Of a stretch of 48,451 nucleotides of DNA, positions 1 through 8,470 are shown in pieces. The notes below the pieces were generated by a model. It saw only the letters and a list, made by a program, of their open reading frames with translations. It did no database searches and had not been told where the DNA came from. The stretch is from Nitrobacter sp. 62-23 (GTDB lineage Bacteria; Pseudomonadota; Alphaproteobacteria; Rhizobiales; Xanthobacteraceae), in assembly GCF_001897285.1 (NCBI RefSeq), contig NZ_MKSM01000081.1:1-48451 (forward strand). Reading direction: 5' to 3'. Position 1 is the stretch's first letter; the number at the start of each line of letters is the position of its first letter. Position numbers and translations under genes: made by a program.

Positions 1-1
1 T

Positions 2-505
2 TTCATTCCCGCTGATATCTCCGATGAACGCGGGCGCGCCCGGCTCGGCTGGGCCTATGCCAGCACCGTGCACGGGTCGCAGGGCATGACCGTCGATCGC
101 GCGGTGGTCCTGCTTGACCCCCAGTTCGATCGCCATGCCGTGCATGTCGCGGCAAGCCGCGCCCGTGATGAAACCCGGCTTGTCGTCGATCGCTCCCAGA
201 TCGACACGCTGATGTCGTCCCGGCTGCCGTTGGACCGCACGCGGCAGGCGGAAGCGGCTTCCGCCGAGGAGCGGCGGGCGCTGCTCGCCGGACGACTCTC
301 GACCGGGCGCGCCAAGACCTCGACAATCGCCGTGATCGGACAAGTCGCGCTCCCGGCGAAACAGGTCCATCAGCCCCTCAATCGGCAAATGGTGGGTCGG
401 GCAACGCAACCATCCGCCAAACCATCAGCAGCCCAGCAGGCCGCTCAATCCGTCCCGCGCCCCAGAGCGCACGATCGTAGCCGTGGGTTGGACTATGGCC
501 GCTAA
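2..505 (+). CDS. traA: TraA-type conjugative relaxase/helicase, C-terminal end (5' partial)
   Basis: The gene enters from the left edge and only its last 167 codons are present. The frame is open from base 2 and shows the end of a superfamily I helicase: a motif resembling motif V (STVHGSQGMTVD) followed by a motif VI-like stretch (VAASRARDETRLVVDR). These are characteristic of the RecD-like half of Ti-plasmid-type TraA, which nicks oriT with its N-terminal relaxase domain and unwinds the transferred strand. The tail beyond residue ~75 is low-complexity, rich in Ala and Gln. The stop lies inside the start of the next gene. The relaxase domain is outside the window, so a stand-alone helicase cannot be formally excluded. 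A second, unrelated relaxase lies at 41508-43571, so this end probably belongs to another element. Confidence 0.75.
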   Translation, partial: FIPADISDERGRARLGWAYASTVHGSQGMTVDRAVVLLDPQFDRHAVHVAASRARDETRLVVDRSQIDTLMSSRLPLDRTRQAEAASAEERRALLAGRLSTGRAKTSTIAVIGQVALPAKQVHQPLNRQMVGRATQPSAKPSAAQQAAQSVPRPRAHDRSRGLDYGR

Positions 506-749
506 GCGGAAAGCGGTCCGCCCACTCCGCCCGGCGACAGGGCGGCGAAGGCATCCGGACAAGGAAGCCGGATGGTCGGTCGAGTTCAAGATCGACAGCA
601 CCCTCCGCGTGACCGATGCCGAGGTCCAGGCTCTGGAAACCTGGCTGGGCAGGCAGCTCGATGCGTTGTTTGAGGGTGCGCACCCGTCGCGAAACGATAC
701 GGTTGAGCCCGCCGAAGTGATGAGTCCCCCGATGCGGAAGCGGGGGTGA
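495..749 (+). CDS. small hypothetical protein downstream of traA
   Basis: An 84-residue protein starting at ATG 495, eleven bases before the traA stop ends, so it is probably translationally coupled. An in-frame GTG at 483 is a possible alternative. The N-terminus is strongly basic (MAAKRKAVRPLRPATGRRRH), and the centre has an amphipathic stretch (FKIDSTLRVTDAEVQALETWL). I do not recognise a family. The position directly behind traA suggests a small DNA-binding or accessory transfer protein, but nothing in the sequence proves it. Its stop overlaps the next start (ATG 749). Confidence 0.5.
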   Translation: MAAKRKAVRPLRPATGRRRHPDKEAGWSVEFKIDSTLRVTDAEVQALETWLGRQLDALFEGAHPSRNDTVEPAEVMSPPMRKRG

Positions 750-1414
750 TGATTATAAAGTTACTTGACAATATACCCATCATAGGTACTATTTTCCCCG
801 GAATGGGTAAGCATGAGCCAGTATCGAATCTATCGAATGCGTTGTTCTCGCGTGTGCAAGCGCGAGTTCTCGGCATTTTTTTCCGGCATCCGGACCAGAC
901 CTTTCAACTGACTGAGATCTTCGCCAAGGCCGATTCGGGGCGCGGTGCGGTACAGCGGGAATTGGAAAAACTCACGGATGTGGGGATCGTCAGCATTATC
1001 CCCTTCGGTAATCGCAAGCTTTATCAGGTCAATCGAGAGTCGCCGATCTTCAACGAACTGCATCAACTCGTCTTGAAAACCACAGGCATCGCCGAACCTC
1101 TTCAAGAAGCCCTGGCTCCCTATCGTCAGCATATCACGGCGGCTTTCGTTTATGGCTCCATCGCCAAGGGCAGCGACACGGCAAGAAGCGATATCGATCT
1201 GATGATCATCGGCGAAAAACTCGGCTACAGTGAAATCTATTCCTTACTTCAGAAGGCCGAAACGGTTCTTGCCCGGCCGGTAAATCCAAATCTGATGACC
1301 ATGAGTGAATGGACCAAGAAGCTGAAGGGTAAGAATTCATTCGTGGTCAAAATCCTGAGTCAGCCAAAACTCTTCATCTTTGGATCGGAAGATGAGCTTA
1401 GCACCTCTCGATAA
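749..1414 (+). CDS. HTH-nucleotidyltransferase (MNT) antitoxin-like protein
   Basis: A 221-residue protein. Residues ~30-100 look like a winged helix (ARVLGIFFRHPDQTFQLTEI, then GAVQRELEKLTDVGIVSI). Residues ~125-165 hold the minimal nucleotidyltransferase signature with GS, G and SDIDL (VYGSIAKGSDTARSDIDLMI); these are the usual metal- and nucleotide-binding residues. MNT proteins paired with a HEPN protein act as antitoxins that nucleotidylate the HEPN partner, and the HEPN-like gene overlaps directly downstream. Start: ATG 749 overlaps the previous stop. An internal ATG at 803 would remove a hydrophobic leader and gives a more typical N-terminus, so the start is uncertain. The fused HTH suggests autoregulation. 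Confidence 0.7.
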   Translation: MIIKLLDNIPIIGTIFPGMGKHEPVSNLSNALFSRVQARVLGIFFRHPDQTFQLTEIFAKADSGRGAVQRELEKLTDVGIVSIIPFGNRKLYQVNRESPIFNELHQLVLKTTGIAEPLQEALAPYRQHITAAFVYGSIAKGSDTARSDIDLMIIGEKLGYSEIYSLLQKAETVLARPVNPNLMTMSEWTKKLKGKNSFVVKILSQPKLFIFGSEDELSTSR

Positions 1415-1820
1415 CCTCGTTAAAACCAGCGTGCTGAAAGTCGAACCGCCGGATCAAGGTGAGTTCGATGGACTCGTAAAGCTGGGAACGAACCGGCTGA
1501 AGGACGCTCATAACGAAGCGAACTCACCGGAGAGTCGTTTCGATCTTGCCTATAATGCTGCGCATTCGCTCGCACTCGCCGCGATGCGCTGGCATGGCTA
1601 TCGGCCGGATCGGCAGAGGTTCGTGGTGTTTCAGGCGCTGCAGCACACCTTGGGGCTGGCTCCGGAGCAATGGCGCATTCTCGATAAAGCGCACAGCACC
1701 AGAAACCAGGCAGAGTACGAAGGCTATGCCGAAGTCGATGAACAACTGCTCGCCGAAATTCTCAAAGTCACAGACATCATCCGGAAGAAGGTCGCCGCGC
1801 TCGGTCCCATTCAACAATAA
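1392..1820 (+). CDS. HEPN-like protein, toxin partner of the upstream MNT
   Basis: A 142-residue, mainly helical protein whose ATG at 1392 lies 23 bases inside the end of the MNT gene. A TTG at 1380 is an alternative. It carries a HEPN-style conserved tail (KAHSTRNQAEYEGY) where the R-N pair would fall in the RNase motif, although the canonical Rx4-6H histidine is not clear in that position. A second Arg/His-rich segment (MRWHGYRPDRQR) lies mid-protein. HEPN proteins paired with MNT proteins are RNase-type toxins. The pairing and overlap are seen directly; the toxin role is inferred from the pair. The lack of an unambiguous RNase motif makes a degenerate HEPN possible. Confidence 0.6.
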   Translation: MSLAPLDNLVKTSVLKVEPPDQGEFDGLVKLGTNRLKDAHNEANSPESRFDLAYNAAHSLALAAMRWHGYRPDRQRFVVFQALQHTLGLAPEQWRILDKAHSTRNQAEYEGYAEVDEQLLAEILKVTDIIRKKVAALGPIQQ

Positions 1821-1871
1821 GATTCGAACCGAACGATCACACAAGTCCGCAAAATAGCCAGAGATTCCCTA

Positions 1872-3650
1872 ATGGTCCGAAATCTGCAATCACGAACAAG
1901 TCTTGCCGCAGCGGACTGTCCCGTACCGCTGCGGGCTGCCGTCTATCTGCGTGTCTCGACCGGCAGGCAGGCGGAGGGCGAGGTGTCGATCCCCTCGCAG
2001 CACGATCTGACCACGCGGCATTGCCTGTCGAACGGCTGGTCTCTCGTCGATGAATATGTCGAGCCGGGAGCGAGCGCGACCGATGATCGGCGGCCGGTGT
2101 TTTAGGCGATGCTGGAACGCGCCTGCGATGCCGATCACCCCTATGACGTCATCGTCGTCCATTCGTTCTCGCGGTTTTTCCGCGACGGAGCCACGATGGA
2201 ACTGACGATCCGCAAGCTTCGCCGCCACGGCGTCGAGGTCGTTTCGATGACGCAGCCGACCGGCACCGATCCGTCTCAGGAGATGATGCGCCAGATTATC
2301 GGCATCTTCGATGAGTACACCTCGAAGGAAAACGGCAAGAACGTCACCAGGGCGATGAAGGAGAACGCCAAGCAGGGGTTCTGGAACGGAGCCTCCCCGC
2401 CACTGGGTTACAATCTGGTCGAGGCGGAACGGCGCGGGCAGAAGATCAAGAAACACCTCGCCATCGATCCTGTCGAGGCCGAGACCGTCAGGCTGATCTT
2501 CCACCTGTATGCGGAAGGTGAGATGAGTTCCGGCACTCCACCGCTCGGCATCAAGCAATTGGTCAAATGGCTCAACAGCCATGGCTACCGGACCAAGGCA
2601 GGCGGGACCTTCGGCGTCGGTCCCCTGCACCATATCCTGACCAACACCGTCTACATCGGCCGCTGGCGATACAACGTTCGCTCGGCCAGGACCGGCGAAC
2701 TCAAGCCCGTCTCGGAAATCGTCGAAATCACAACTCCCGTCATCGTCGAGCAAGACCTGTTCGATCGTGTCCAGGTTCGCCTTGTGGCCAACAACCCCAA
2801 GGTGACGGCCCCGCGCGTGGTCACCGGACCGATCCTTCTGACCGGACTTGCCAGGTGTGCGCATTGCGGCGGGGGAATGACGCAGCGAACCGGAACCTCC
2901 AGCACGGGGCGCGTCTATGCCTATTACGCCTGCGCCAGCCGTGCGCAGAAGGGACCGACAGCCTGCCGGGGAAACACGATCCGGATGGCCTTCCTGGATG
3001 ATCTGGTCCTGACGGCGCTTCGGGAAAACATGTTCACGCCGGAGCGATTGACCGAACTGCTGTCGGTAATCGCCGCAAAGCGACAGGAACGTACGGTCGC
3101 TGTTGACCGCCGCCTTGCCTCCCTGAAGTCCCAGGTCGTTGACGCCGAAGGTCGCCTCAAGCGTCTTTATCGCGGGATTGAGGAAGGTATCGTCGAACTC
3201 GACGATCTTCTTCGCGAGCGGATCGCTGAGCTCAAGGCCGACCGCCAGAAGGCTCAGGCGGCCTATGACCACGCGGCGGCGCAGGCATCACCGTCAGCCG
3301 CCATCGATCCTGACAAGATCGCGGCGTTCAGCAGGCTCATGACAGACTTGCTCGCCAATGGCGAAACGCCCGCGCGCAAGGCTTACCTCCGTACCCTGAT
3401 CGGCGCCATCATTGTCGGCGACAAGTCGGTGAAAATCGTCGGCAGCCGGGAGGCCGTCAGAGCGGCCGTACTCGGCAAACCCAGTCCCCTCCAGAACGTT
3501 CGTGGTTTGGGACCGGAATGGCGCGCCGCGCGCGATTCGAACTTCTATGCCGAAAGAATTATGCCGCTCCTGGGGCCAACTGGGCGAACCACTTTGACTA
3601 ATGATCCAGCGCAGCCACTTCTGGCGCATGAAGAAACGGGCATCGAATAG
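1872..3650 (+). pseudogene. large serine recombinase interrupted by an in-frame amber codon
   Basis: One reading frame encodes a ~592-residue serine recombinase but contains a TAG at 2103-2105. Before the stop (77 codons) lies the resolvase catalytic start YLRVSTGRQ with the nucleophilic Ser. After it the frame continues without shift: VIVVHSFSRFFRD (the second resolvase motif), a recombinase domain (KQGFWNGASPPLGYNLVE), a zinc-ribbon with Cys pairs (ARCAHCGGG, YACASRAQ, TACRG) and a coiled-coil (~360-460). Homologues usually have Gln-Ala-Met-Leu at the break, so a CAG to TAG transition explains it. Without readthrough the downstream fragment (first ATG 2109) lacks the catalytic Ser and cannot cut DNA. 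Amber suppression or a sequencing error are the alternatives. It would have integrated or excised an element here. Confidence 0.85.
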
Positions 3651-3765
3651 GAAGAAACCGCCCTCTTACCTCTCAAACCTCTAAGCTCCGGGCCCTCGGA
3701 TAATGCCTTGCGCTTTCGGATAAGAACGAGCCGATAGGACGGTGACTACTGTCATCGCCATATGA

Positions 3766-3803
3766 TGGTTGCGGGGTGGCGACCCTCGATTTGAACCTAC
3801 GAT
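3766..3803 (-). other. tRNA-fMet 3'-end-like remnant with nearby partial copy
   Basis: TGGTTGCGGGG (3766-3776) equals the complement of the CCA and acceptor 3' end of an alphaproteobacterial initiator tRNA. It is followed, after about ten extra bases, by GATTTGAACCTACGATCT, which resembles its T-arm. The gene is not intact: the T-stem does not pair. The same 11 bases recur at 3893-3903, 127 bp away, around a hairpin. Such remnants are often left where integrases use a tRNA gene as attachment site. This is a by-eye match from memory of the tRNA sequence. Confidence 0.35.
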
Positions 3804-3845
3804 CTAAGTGATTGATTTTACTGGGGCAGAATAGCGTATAAAAGC

Positions 3846-3883
3846 AAAGACCCCAGCAACTCATTGAGTTTGCAGGGGTCTTT
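3846..3883 (-). terminator. strong hairpin terminator between convergent genes
   Basis: Nine-base perfect arms AAAGACCCC (3846-3854) and GGGGTCTTT (3875-3883), with further imperfect pairing inside. Read on the minus strand the stem is followed by TTTGCTTTTAT, a usable U-rich tail. It lies downstream of the minus-strand defence operon and also faces the recombinase gene, so it may act in both directions. Confidence 0.65.
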
Positions 3884-4009
3884 GGTTCGAACTGGTTGCG
3901 GGGAAGCGCAGCTACCGATACCAACATTCCTTAGAAGTGGCGATTTGAGTTACGCCATCGTAAAATTATCTCTGTGTCAAGCTAACAACCATCGCATCGA
4001 TTGTCGATC

Positions 4010-5047
4010 TCATAGTGTCAAATCGTTGATCTCTCGCTCGATAAGTCTGAAACGATCTCTCATTTCTTCGCCTGCATAGAAATCCAAAAGATCTTCTTTC
4101 GAAAGAGTGCCCTCAACAAAGAATTTCGCCAGATACCGCTGGCTGAATTCCATTAAAAGCATGCTCTTTTCGATCTGCGCGATGATCTTCTTACAATTTT
4201 CGATATTAGAGTGAACTAGAGTTTTTATGGAAGAAACGTCAATCAAATCCTTGATAATACGATTAAGAAGGATGTTTAGGACATCGACGTCCAACGAAAC
4301 TTCCTTGCTGTTAAGTGCTACGTCCCGCGCAAGCATGTACGCGATGGCGAGGTTCTTGTAGTCTCCTTTCTGTGAATCGATAATCGCAACGAAGCCTATG
4401 GCTGGCACGAACCTAACATCTTGAATTGTATTCAAGATGGAATTGTCAACCAGGGACAAATCGAACACGATGATCCCTGCTTGCCCATCTCGATTGGCCT
4501 GAGCCTCGAGGAGTTGGCTCCAAGCGGTGTCCGATTTGCGGGTAAACACATCCTTGGACTGGATGTCGCCCAGCCGGATTCCCTTATCGAATTTGCACTC
4601 GATAGCGATGCGCCGCCCTCCAACTCCATTGAGGTGGCAGACAATGTCGCCGGTCTTGTTCTTGTGAAGACGTCCCACGACTTCACCTGTCAGCTCGACG
4701 CGATCCGGCAAACGCTGCTTCTCAAGGAAGCTGACTAAGTATTCGGCGATGTCTTCCTCAGCCAACAAACCCTTCACCGACGAACGATAGAAAAGCTCTT
4801 TCTTCATGTCGAAGATGAGCTTCAAGCTTTCCAGCTCCGTCCCAAGCTCGTTGCTCGTCCGCGCGAGGAAACTAGAAAGCCTATCCTCCATCAACGCGAG
4901 TACGCCGATATAGAGGGCTTTATGGAACTGCTCGTCCCGATCGCCTATGCTAACTTTATTGAAGAACTCGAATAGAATTCGATTTTCGATCTCGAAAGAC
5001 GAAACTCTAACCCGCTCCGATTTCTGATCCAGACTAACGATGCCCAT
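4010..5047 (-). CDS. PD-(D/E)XK nuclease-like protein, last gene of the SIR2-HerA operon
   Basis: A 345-residue protein starting at ATG 5047, two bases after the KTSC gene's stop. The PD-(D/E)XK core is visible: a Glu at ~122, TGDIV with Asp134, then beta-strand IAIECKFD with Glu150 and Lys152, followed by a conserved helix (AWSQLLEAQANRDGQAG, ~176-192) typical of restriction-endonuclease folds. The N-terminal ~110 residues and the C-terminal ~130 residues are helical and unrecognised. It probably cleaves DNA as an effector or accessory of the SIR2-HerA complex. I do not know a published SIR2-HerA operon with this partner. The gene is noticeably AT-rich compared with the transfer genes, which fits horizontal acquisition. 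Confidence 0.7.
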   Translation of the reverse strand: MGIVSLDQKSERVRVSSFEIENRILFEFFNKVSIGDRDEQFHKALYIGVLALMEDRLSSFLARTSNELGTELESLKLIFDMKKELFYRSSVKGLLAEEDIAEYLVSFLEKQRLPDRVELTGEVVGRLHKNKTGDIVCHLNGVGGRRIAIECKFDKGIRLGDIQSKDVFTRKSDTAWSQLLEAQANRDGQAGIIVFDLSLVDNSILNTIQDVRFVPAIGFVAIIDSQKGDYKNLAIAYMLARDVALNSKEVSLDVDVLNILLNRIIKDLIDVSSIKTLVHSNIENCKKIIAQIEKSMLLMEFSQRYLAKFFVEGTLSKEDLLDFYAGEEMRDRFRLIEREINDLTL

Positions 5048-5049
5048 GC

Positions 5050-5268
5050 TTAAACTTTGCTGTAGCGGTAGTGACCCTTGATCCTCGCGGCAAGGAAGCC
5101 TCCCTTGGACTCGGCGGCTTTGAACTCGTCGACTACATGCGAAGGAACGTCAAAATATTGGTAGGTGCCGCCACTATTAAATACGATCTCCAAGACCATT
5201 TGCTCGTCGTCAGATCTAATGGTGGCGATGTTGGATGAAGTGAATGGCGGAAAATCTTGCCAAGCCAC
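5050..5268 (-). CDS. KTSC-domain small protein
   Basis: A 72-residue protein that is essentially one KTSC domain: SSNIATIRSDDEQMVLEIVFNSGG, then YQYFDVPSHVVDEFKAAESKGGFLAARIKGHY. The start was chosen as GTG 5268 because an excellent Shine-Dalgarno (AAGGAG) lies seven bases before it. The longer frame from 5325 would overlap herA and add a charged tail absent from the family. KTSC domains occur as small stand-alone proteins or fused to nucleic-acid enzymes; the function is unknown, with RNA or DNA binding suspected. It sits between herA and the nuclease gene with almost no spacing, so it is very likely part of the same defence operon. Confidence 0.8.
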   Translation of the reverse strand: MAWQDFPPFTSSNIATIRSDDEQMVLEIVFNSGGTYQYFDVPSHVVDEFKAAESKGGFLAARIKGHYRYSKV

Positions 5269-5270
5269 TG

Positions 5271-7178
5271 CTATTCTCCTTTTGTTTCGTTCTTCGCGTT
5301 GATCATCGGATTTTGTGATAGCCACGTCTCGACGAAGGGTTGATAGTCAGGGTTCTCCAGCTTTTTGGTGTTCCATCCGCCGGGCGTCATAGATTCGTCA
5401 GGCGGCAACTCATCACAGACGACAGGGTCCTGGCTGTCAGGACGGCGATCCTTTGGAGGAGCATGAATCATCGTCCGCATAGGCAGTCCAACCGCCTCAC
5501 CTAGAATGATCGCCTCTCCAGTCCTCAGGATCGGTAGCATGTTCGTCAATCCCTCCAGATTGTCGGGCAACGCTCCGGTCACGTGCGATCGGTCCGACGA
5601 GTTGCTTAGCCGCATGGCGAAGAAGGTTCCGCACTGGGAAAGAATGGTGGAGTTGATCTCGGAAGGACGTTGGCTGACAATCATCGCTCCGATCCCGTAT
5701 TTACGTCCTTCTTTGACGATCCGTTGCGTGACGATTGAGGCGGCACCGTCAAAATTGTCGTTGAGATAAGCATGAGCCTCCTCCATCACGACCAATAGCG
5801 GGCGCTCCCGACCACCTTCCGACTGGTTCCTTGCCCAAAACAATCCATCGTAGAGAACTCGAAGCACATTGCCGATGATGTCGTTGGTCATAGTCGATGG
5901 AACACCGGACAGGTCGAGAATGGTGACCGGTTTCGGGCTCCCAAGCCATTCCTTCATGAGGACGGTTAGACCACTGACGACCTTACCATCGAGATCGGGA
6001 TGCCAATGGCCGGCCCGAAGGAGGAAATCGTATCGTGAGATTCGCAGCTTCGACCCGAGGGATTCCAGCTGACTTCGAAGATTGAGCCCGTCTGGGATAT
6101 AGTTGATCTTCTCCGGATCTTCTTTGACGTTTTTGACCTTCTTGAATCTCGGGGGAGTCCCGGCCTGAGCATCGCCAAGGATAGGCTTTCCATCGGCGCC
6201 GATTTCGTAGGCCCAATTCGCTGGGTCGGACGCACTACCTTTGCTGCTGTAGTAGGTTCCAAATTCGGTACAATATAATTCGTGCCAAAGCTTGTTGAGT
6301 GAGAACGGGACAGGGCTGTCAGCACTAACGGTGTCCGCCGTCACCCCGTCAATCGGATTGGTCCTCAGGGTCCTCGCTTTGGCCTCGATTACCCGCTCAA
6401 GAATGATGTTCTTGGCCTTGCCATCCGTCGGTAGCGAGCCGAAGGTAACTCGCACGAGTTCGTCGAAGCTTAAAGCCCAGAATGGGATGCAGAGCCTGCG
6501 CTCAGTGTCTCTGCGCTCGTCTGGGTTGACCTTGAAGACGTTGGCCCGATCCCCCAAAGCACGCGAGTATTCTCCGTGAAGATCCAGCACGACGATCCGT
6601 GCGGAGGGGAAACGTTCGGTGTCCGAAAGAACATTCAAGATGCCGGCGACGGTAGTCGACTTACCGGAACCGGTCGTGCCTACAATAGCAGAGTGGCGAG
6701 TAACCAGCTTGTTGATGTCGACAAGAGCGTCGATCGATTCGCTGCCAGCGATGTGACCTATTCTAACGAAGTGGTTTTGCCTGCCGGACCTTCCGTAAAT
6801 CGAATGGAGGTCAGATTCGGAGACAAGATGCACCTCATCATCAATGGTAGGATACTGCGAAATGCCTCGTTGAAACTTTCCAGACCTGTAACCTTCGCCG
6901 ATGAGCTGTACGGTCATCCAGCGTTGGCCATTCGGCATCACCTTGGCCATGCTTTCCGGCACGGCGCTCGCACCGACCTGCGAGACGATGCCGAACAGGT
7001 CTACATAGCCGATCGGAATCTTTACGAAGCTACCGATCTGGCCGATTCTATAACCCTGCCCGCCTACAAAGCTTAAGCCCGAGAAGCGATCTGCCCGTAA
7101 GGTCACGCTGACAGAAGTTCCGCTCACATCTTGAACGGCACCGATGACGGTAGCATCGCTCGCGCTGTTAGGTTTCAT
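5271..7178 (-). CDS. herA: HerA-family ATPase/translocase of a SIR2-HerA defence system
   Basis: A 635-residue HerA/FtsK-type ATPase. Residues ~1-130 form the HAS-barrel-like N-terminus, Walker A is GTTGSGKST (167-175), Walker B is LLVVMEEAHAYL with the acidic pair, followed by the Arg-rich sensor segment (IVKEGRKYGIGAMIVSQRPSEI) typical of DUF87 proteins. Start: ATG 7178, with AGGA eight bases upstream; it overlaps the SIR2 stop. A GTG at 7208 is a worse choice. HerA forms a hexameric ring that assembles with the SIR2 protein in the published SIR2-HerA (Nezha) anti-phage system, giving a NAD-degrading and nuclease complex. Here the ring would also have a KTSC protein and a PD-(D/E)XK nuclease from the same transcript. 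Confidence 0.9.
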   Translation of the reverse strand: MKPNSASDATVIGAVQDVSGTSVSVTLRADRFSGLSFVGGQGYRIGQIGSFVKIPIGYVDLFGIVSQVGASAVPESMAKVMPNGQRWMTVQLIGEGYRSGKFQRGISQYPTIDDEVHLVSESDLHSIYGRSGRQNHFVRIGHIAGSESIDALVDINKLVTRHSAIVGTTGSGKSTTVAGILNVLSDTERFPSARIVVLDLHGEYSRALGDRANVFKVNPDERRDTERRLCIPFWALSFDELVRVTFGSLPTDGKAKNIILERVIEAKARTLRTNPIDGVTADTVSADSPVPFSLNKLWHELYCTEFGTYYSSKGSASDPANWAYEIGADGKPILGDAQAGTPPRFKKVKNVKEDPEKINYIPDGLNLRSQLESLGSKLRISRYDFLLRAGHWHPDLDGKVVSGLTVLMKEWLGSPKPVTILDLSGVPSTMTNDIIGNVLRVLYDGLFWARNQSEGGRERPLLVVMEEAHAYLNDNFDGAASIVTQRIVKEGRKYGIGAMIVSQRPSEINSTILSQCGTFFAMRLSNSSDRSHVTGALPDNLEGLTNMLPILRTGEAIILGEAVGLPMRTMIHAPPKDRRPDSQDPVVCDELPPDESMTPGGWNTKKLENPDYQPFVETWLSQNPMINAKNETKGE

Positions 7179-8367
7179 CCGACGGTTCCTGCTCACCAGC
7201 AACGCCACGAAGCAGGCTTCCTAAGATAGCGAAGTCGCCTAACCGGACCGATACCGTCGTCCCATCCGTGACCAGTACGTTTTGTGGTAGTGCAAGTTCA
7301 TCGACGCCGTCAGCTCGCCAACCTCCCAGATTGCGGCCGATAATCGCTTTGTCAAAGGCCAGCACGCTTAGGTTGGGCGTCGACAGTGCGCATTTGCGGC
7401 CGCGATCGTATTTTGCGTCGTCCAGATCGCCGTACATAAACGCGAAAACGTGGGCGGTCGAATTGGTCTCCAGGCTCCGGCAAATGACGTCGTTGATATG
7501 CTCGTCAGCGAATGAGTACCCACATATGAACAGTAACGACGAAGGTCTCAGTAAGAACGCTTTGAGACGGTCGAGCATTGCAAGATAGGGCATTTTGCGG
7601 CTCTGATCGTATTTTAAATGCGACGGATAGATCAGGTAGGACCGGCTATCTTTTTTCTCATTGCTTCGGATCACAGCTCCGTTGGTATCAAGTCGCCAGT
7701 TTAGCGATCCGTGAATCTTCCAGAGGCGCGCCCAACGCGGTGGGAGAGCTTCTTCGTCTTCGACGGCACCTAGGTCGAAGAACGCCTTGCGCGTTCCGAC
7801 GAAACCGTCGAAATACGGTGCCGAGCTTTCCTCCAAGGCTTGCTCAAGCAGCAAATCATAGTTGGTTGTAAACAGGTGAACTGGTTGCGCTCGACGGATC
7901 GAGCGGCTCCAAATCGCCAGATTGTGGTAGGGGGTGTCACGGTGTGGCAACTCCCTGTCGACCTGCTCCGAAATTACACCGCAAATTTGCTCGTCGAGAC
8001 TCTTGAGCTCTTCGGCGGACATGCCGCGAACCATACCCTTGCCGGCCACACCGTTCAGTTGCCGAATCCTGCTGAGCAGCAGTTCGATGTTCTTTTCATC
8101 GGCGCCATCTTCCTCAGCCGCCTTTACGATCCTATCCCAGGCGGATGGCTCCCCGTTCTTCTTGCTCGTGAGGGTATCCGAAATGATCGCTGTCAACCCA
8201 CTGACATCCTGGATCAGCGGTTCGTTCTTCGGCTGCCCGTCAACGACCTTTTCAATGCGCACCGACAGTGGACAGCCGGCACCGACGAAGAATGCGATTG
8301 GCTTCCGGTTCTGTGATAAGGCCTGTTGAATGAAACTGACCTGGCGGCCTGGGTCGTGGGACTGCAT
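7168..8367 (-). CDS. SIR2-domain NADase-like defence effector
   Basis: A 399-residue protein, first gene of the operon. SIR2 motifs are visible: FFVGAGCPLSV (26-36) for nucleotide binding, LFTTNYDLLLEQAL (165-178) with the TTNYD signature, and KIHGSLNW (217-224) with the candidate catalytic His; a late FICGYSFAD strand follows. This is the SIR2_2/SIR2-like form found in immunity proteins, which hydrolyse NAD+ to starve infected cells. In SIR2-HerA systems it binds the HerA ring. The last codons overlap herA, consistent with coupled synthesis. The ~100 bp upstream (8368-8470) must hold the promoter, but I see no clear -35/-10 pair. It is distinct from deacetylase sirtuins, which carry a zinc module not seen here. 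Confidence 0.88.
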   Translation of the reverse strand: MQSHDPGRQVSFIQQALSQNRKPIAFFVGAGCPLSVRIEKVVDGQPKNEPLIQDVSGLTAIISDTLTSKKNGEPSAWDRIVKAAEEDGADEKNIELLLSRIRQLNGVAGKGMVRGMSAEELKSLDEQICGVISEQVDRELPHRDTPYHNLAIWSRSIRRAQPVHLFTTNYDLLLEQALEESSAPYFDGFVGTRKAFFDLGAVEDEEALPPRWARLWKIHGSLNWRLDTNGAVIRSNEKKDSRSYLIYPSHLKYDQSRKMPYLAMLDRLKAFLLRPSSLLFICGYSFADEHINDVICRSLETNSTAHVFAFMYGDLDDAKYDRGRKCALSTPNLSVLAFDKAIIGRNLGGWRADGVDELALPQNVLVTDGTTVSVRLGDFAILGSLLRGVAGEQEPSDET

Positions 8368-8470
8368 AGTCGAACATCCAATCTCTGCGTAGATGAGTAA
8401 TTCTTTGGCTAACGAATACTAGGGGCGTCTCAATGGTTCGGACGTTGCAATACTCTGCTTTTATTGGATT

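Noticed and set aside
1890-3272. 460-codon minus-strand frame over the serine recombinase
   Set aside because: The plus strand has all recombinase motifs; the antisense protein has none.
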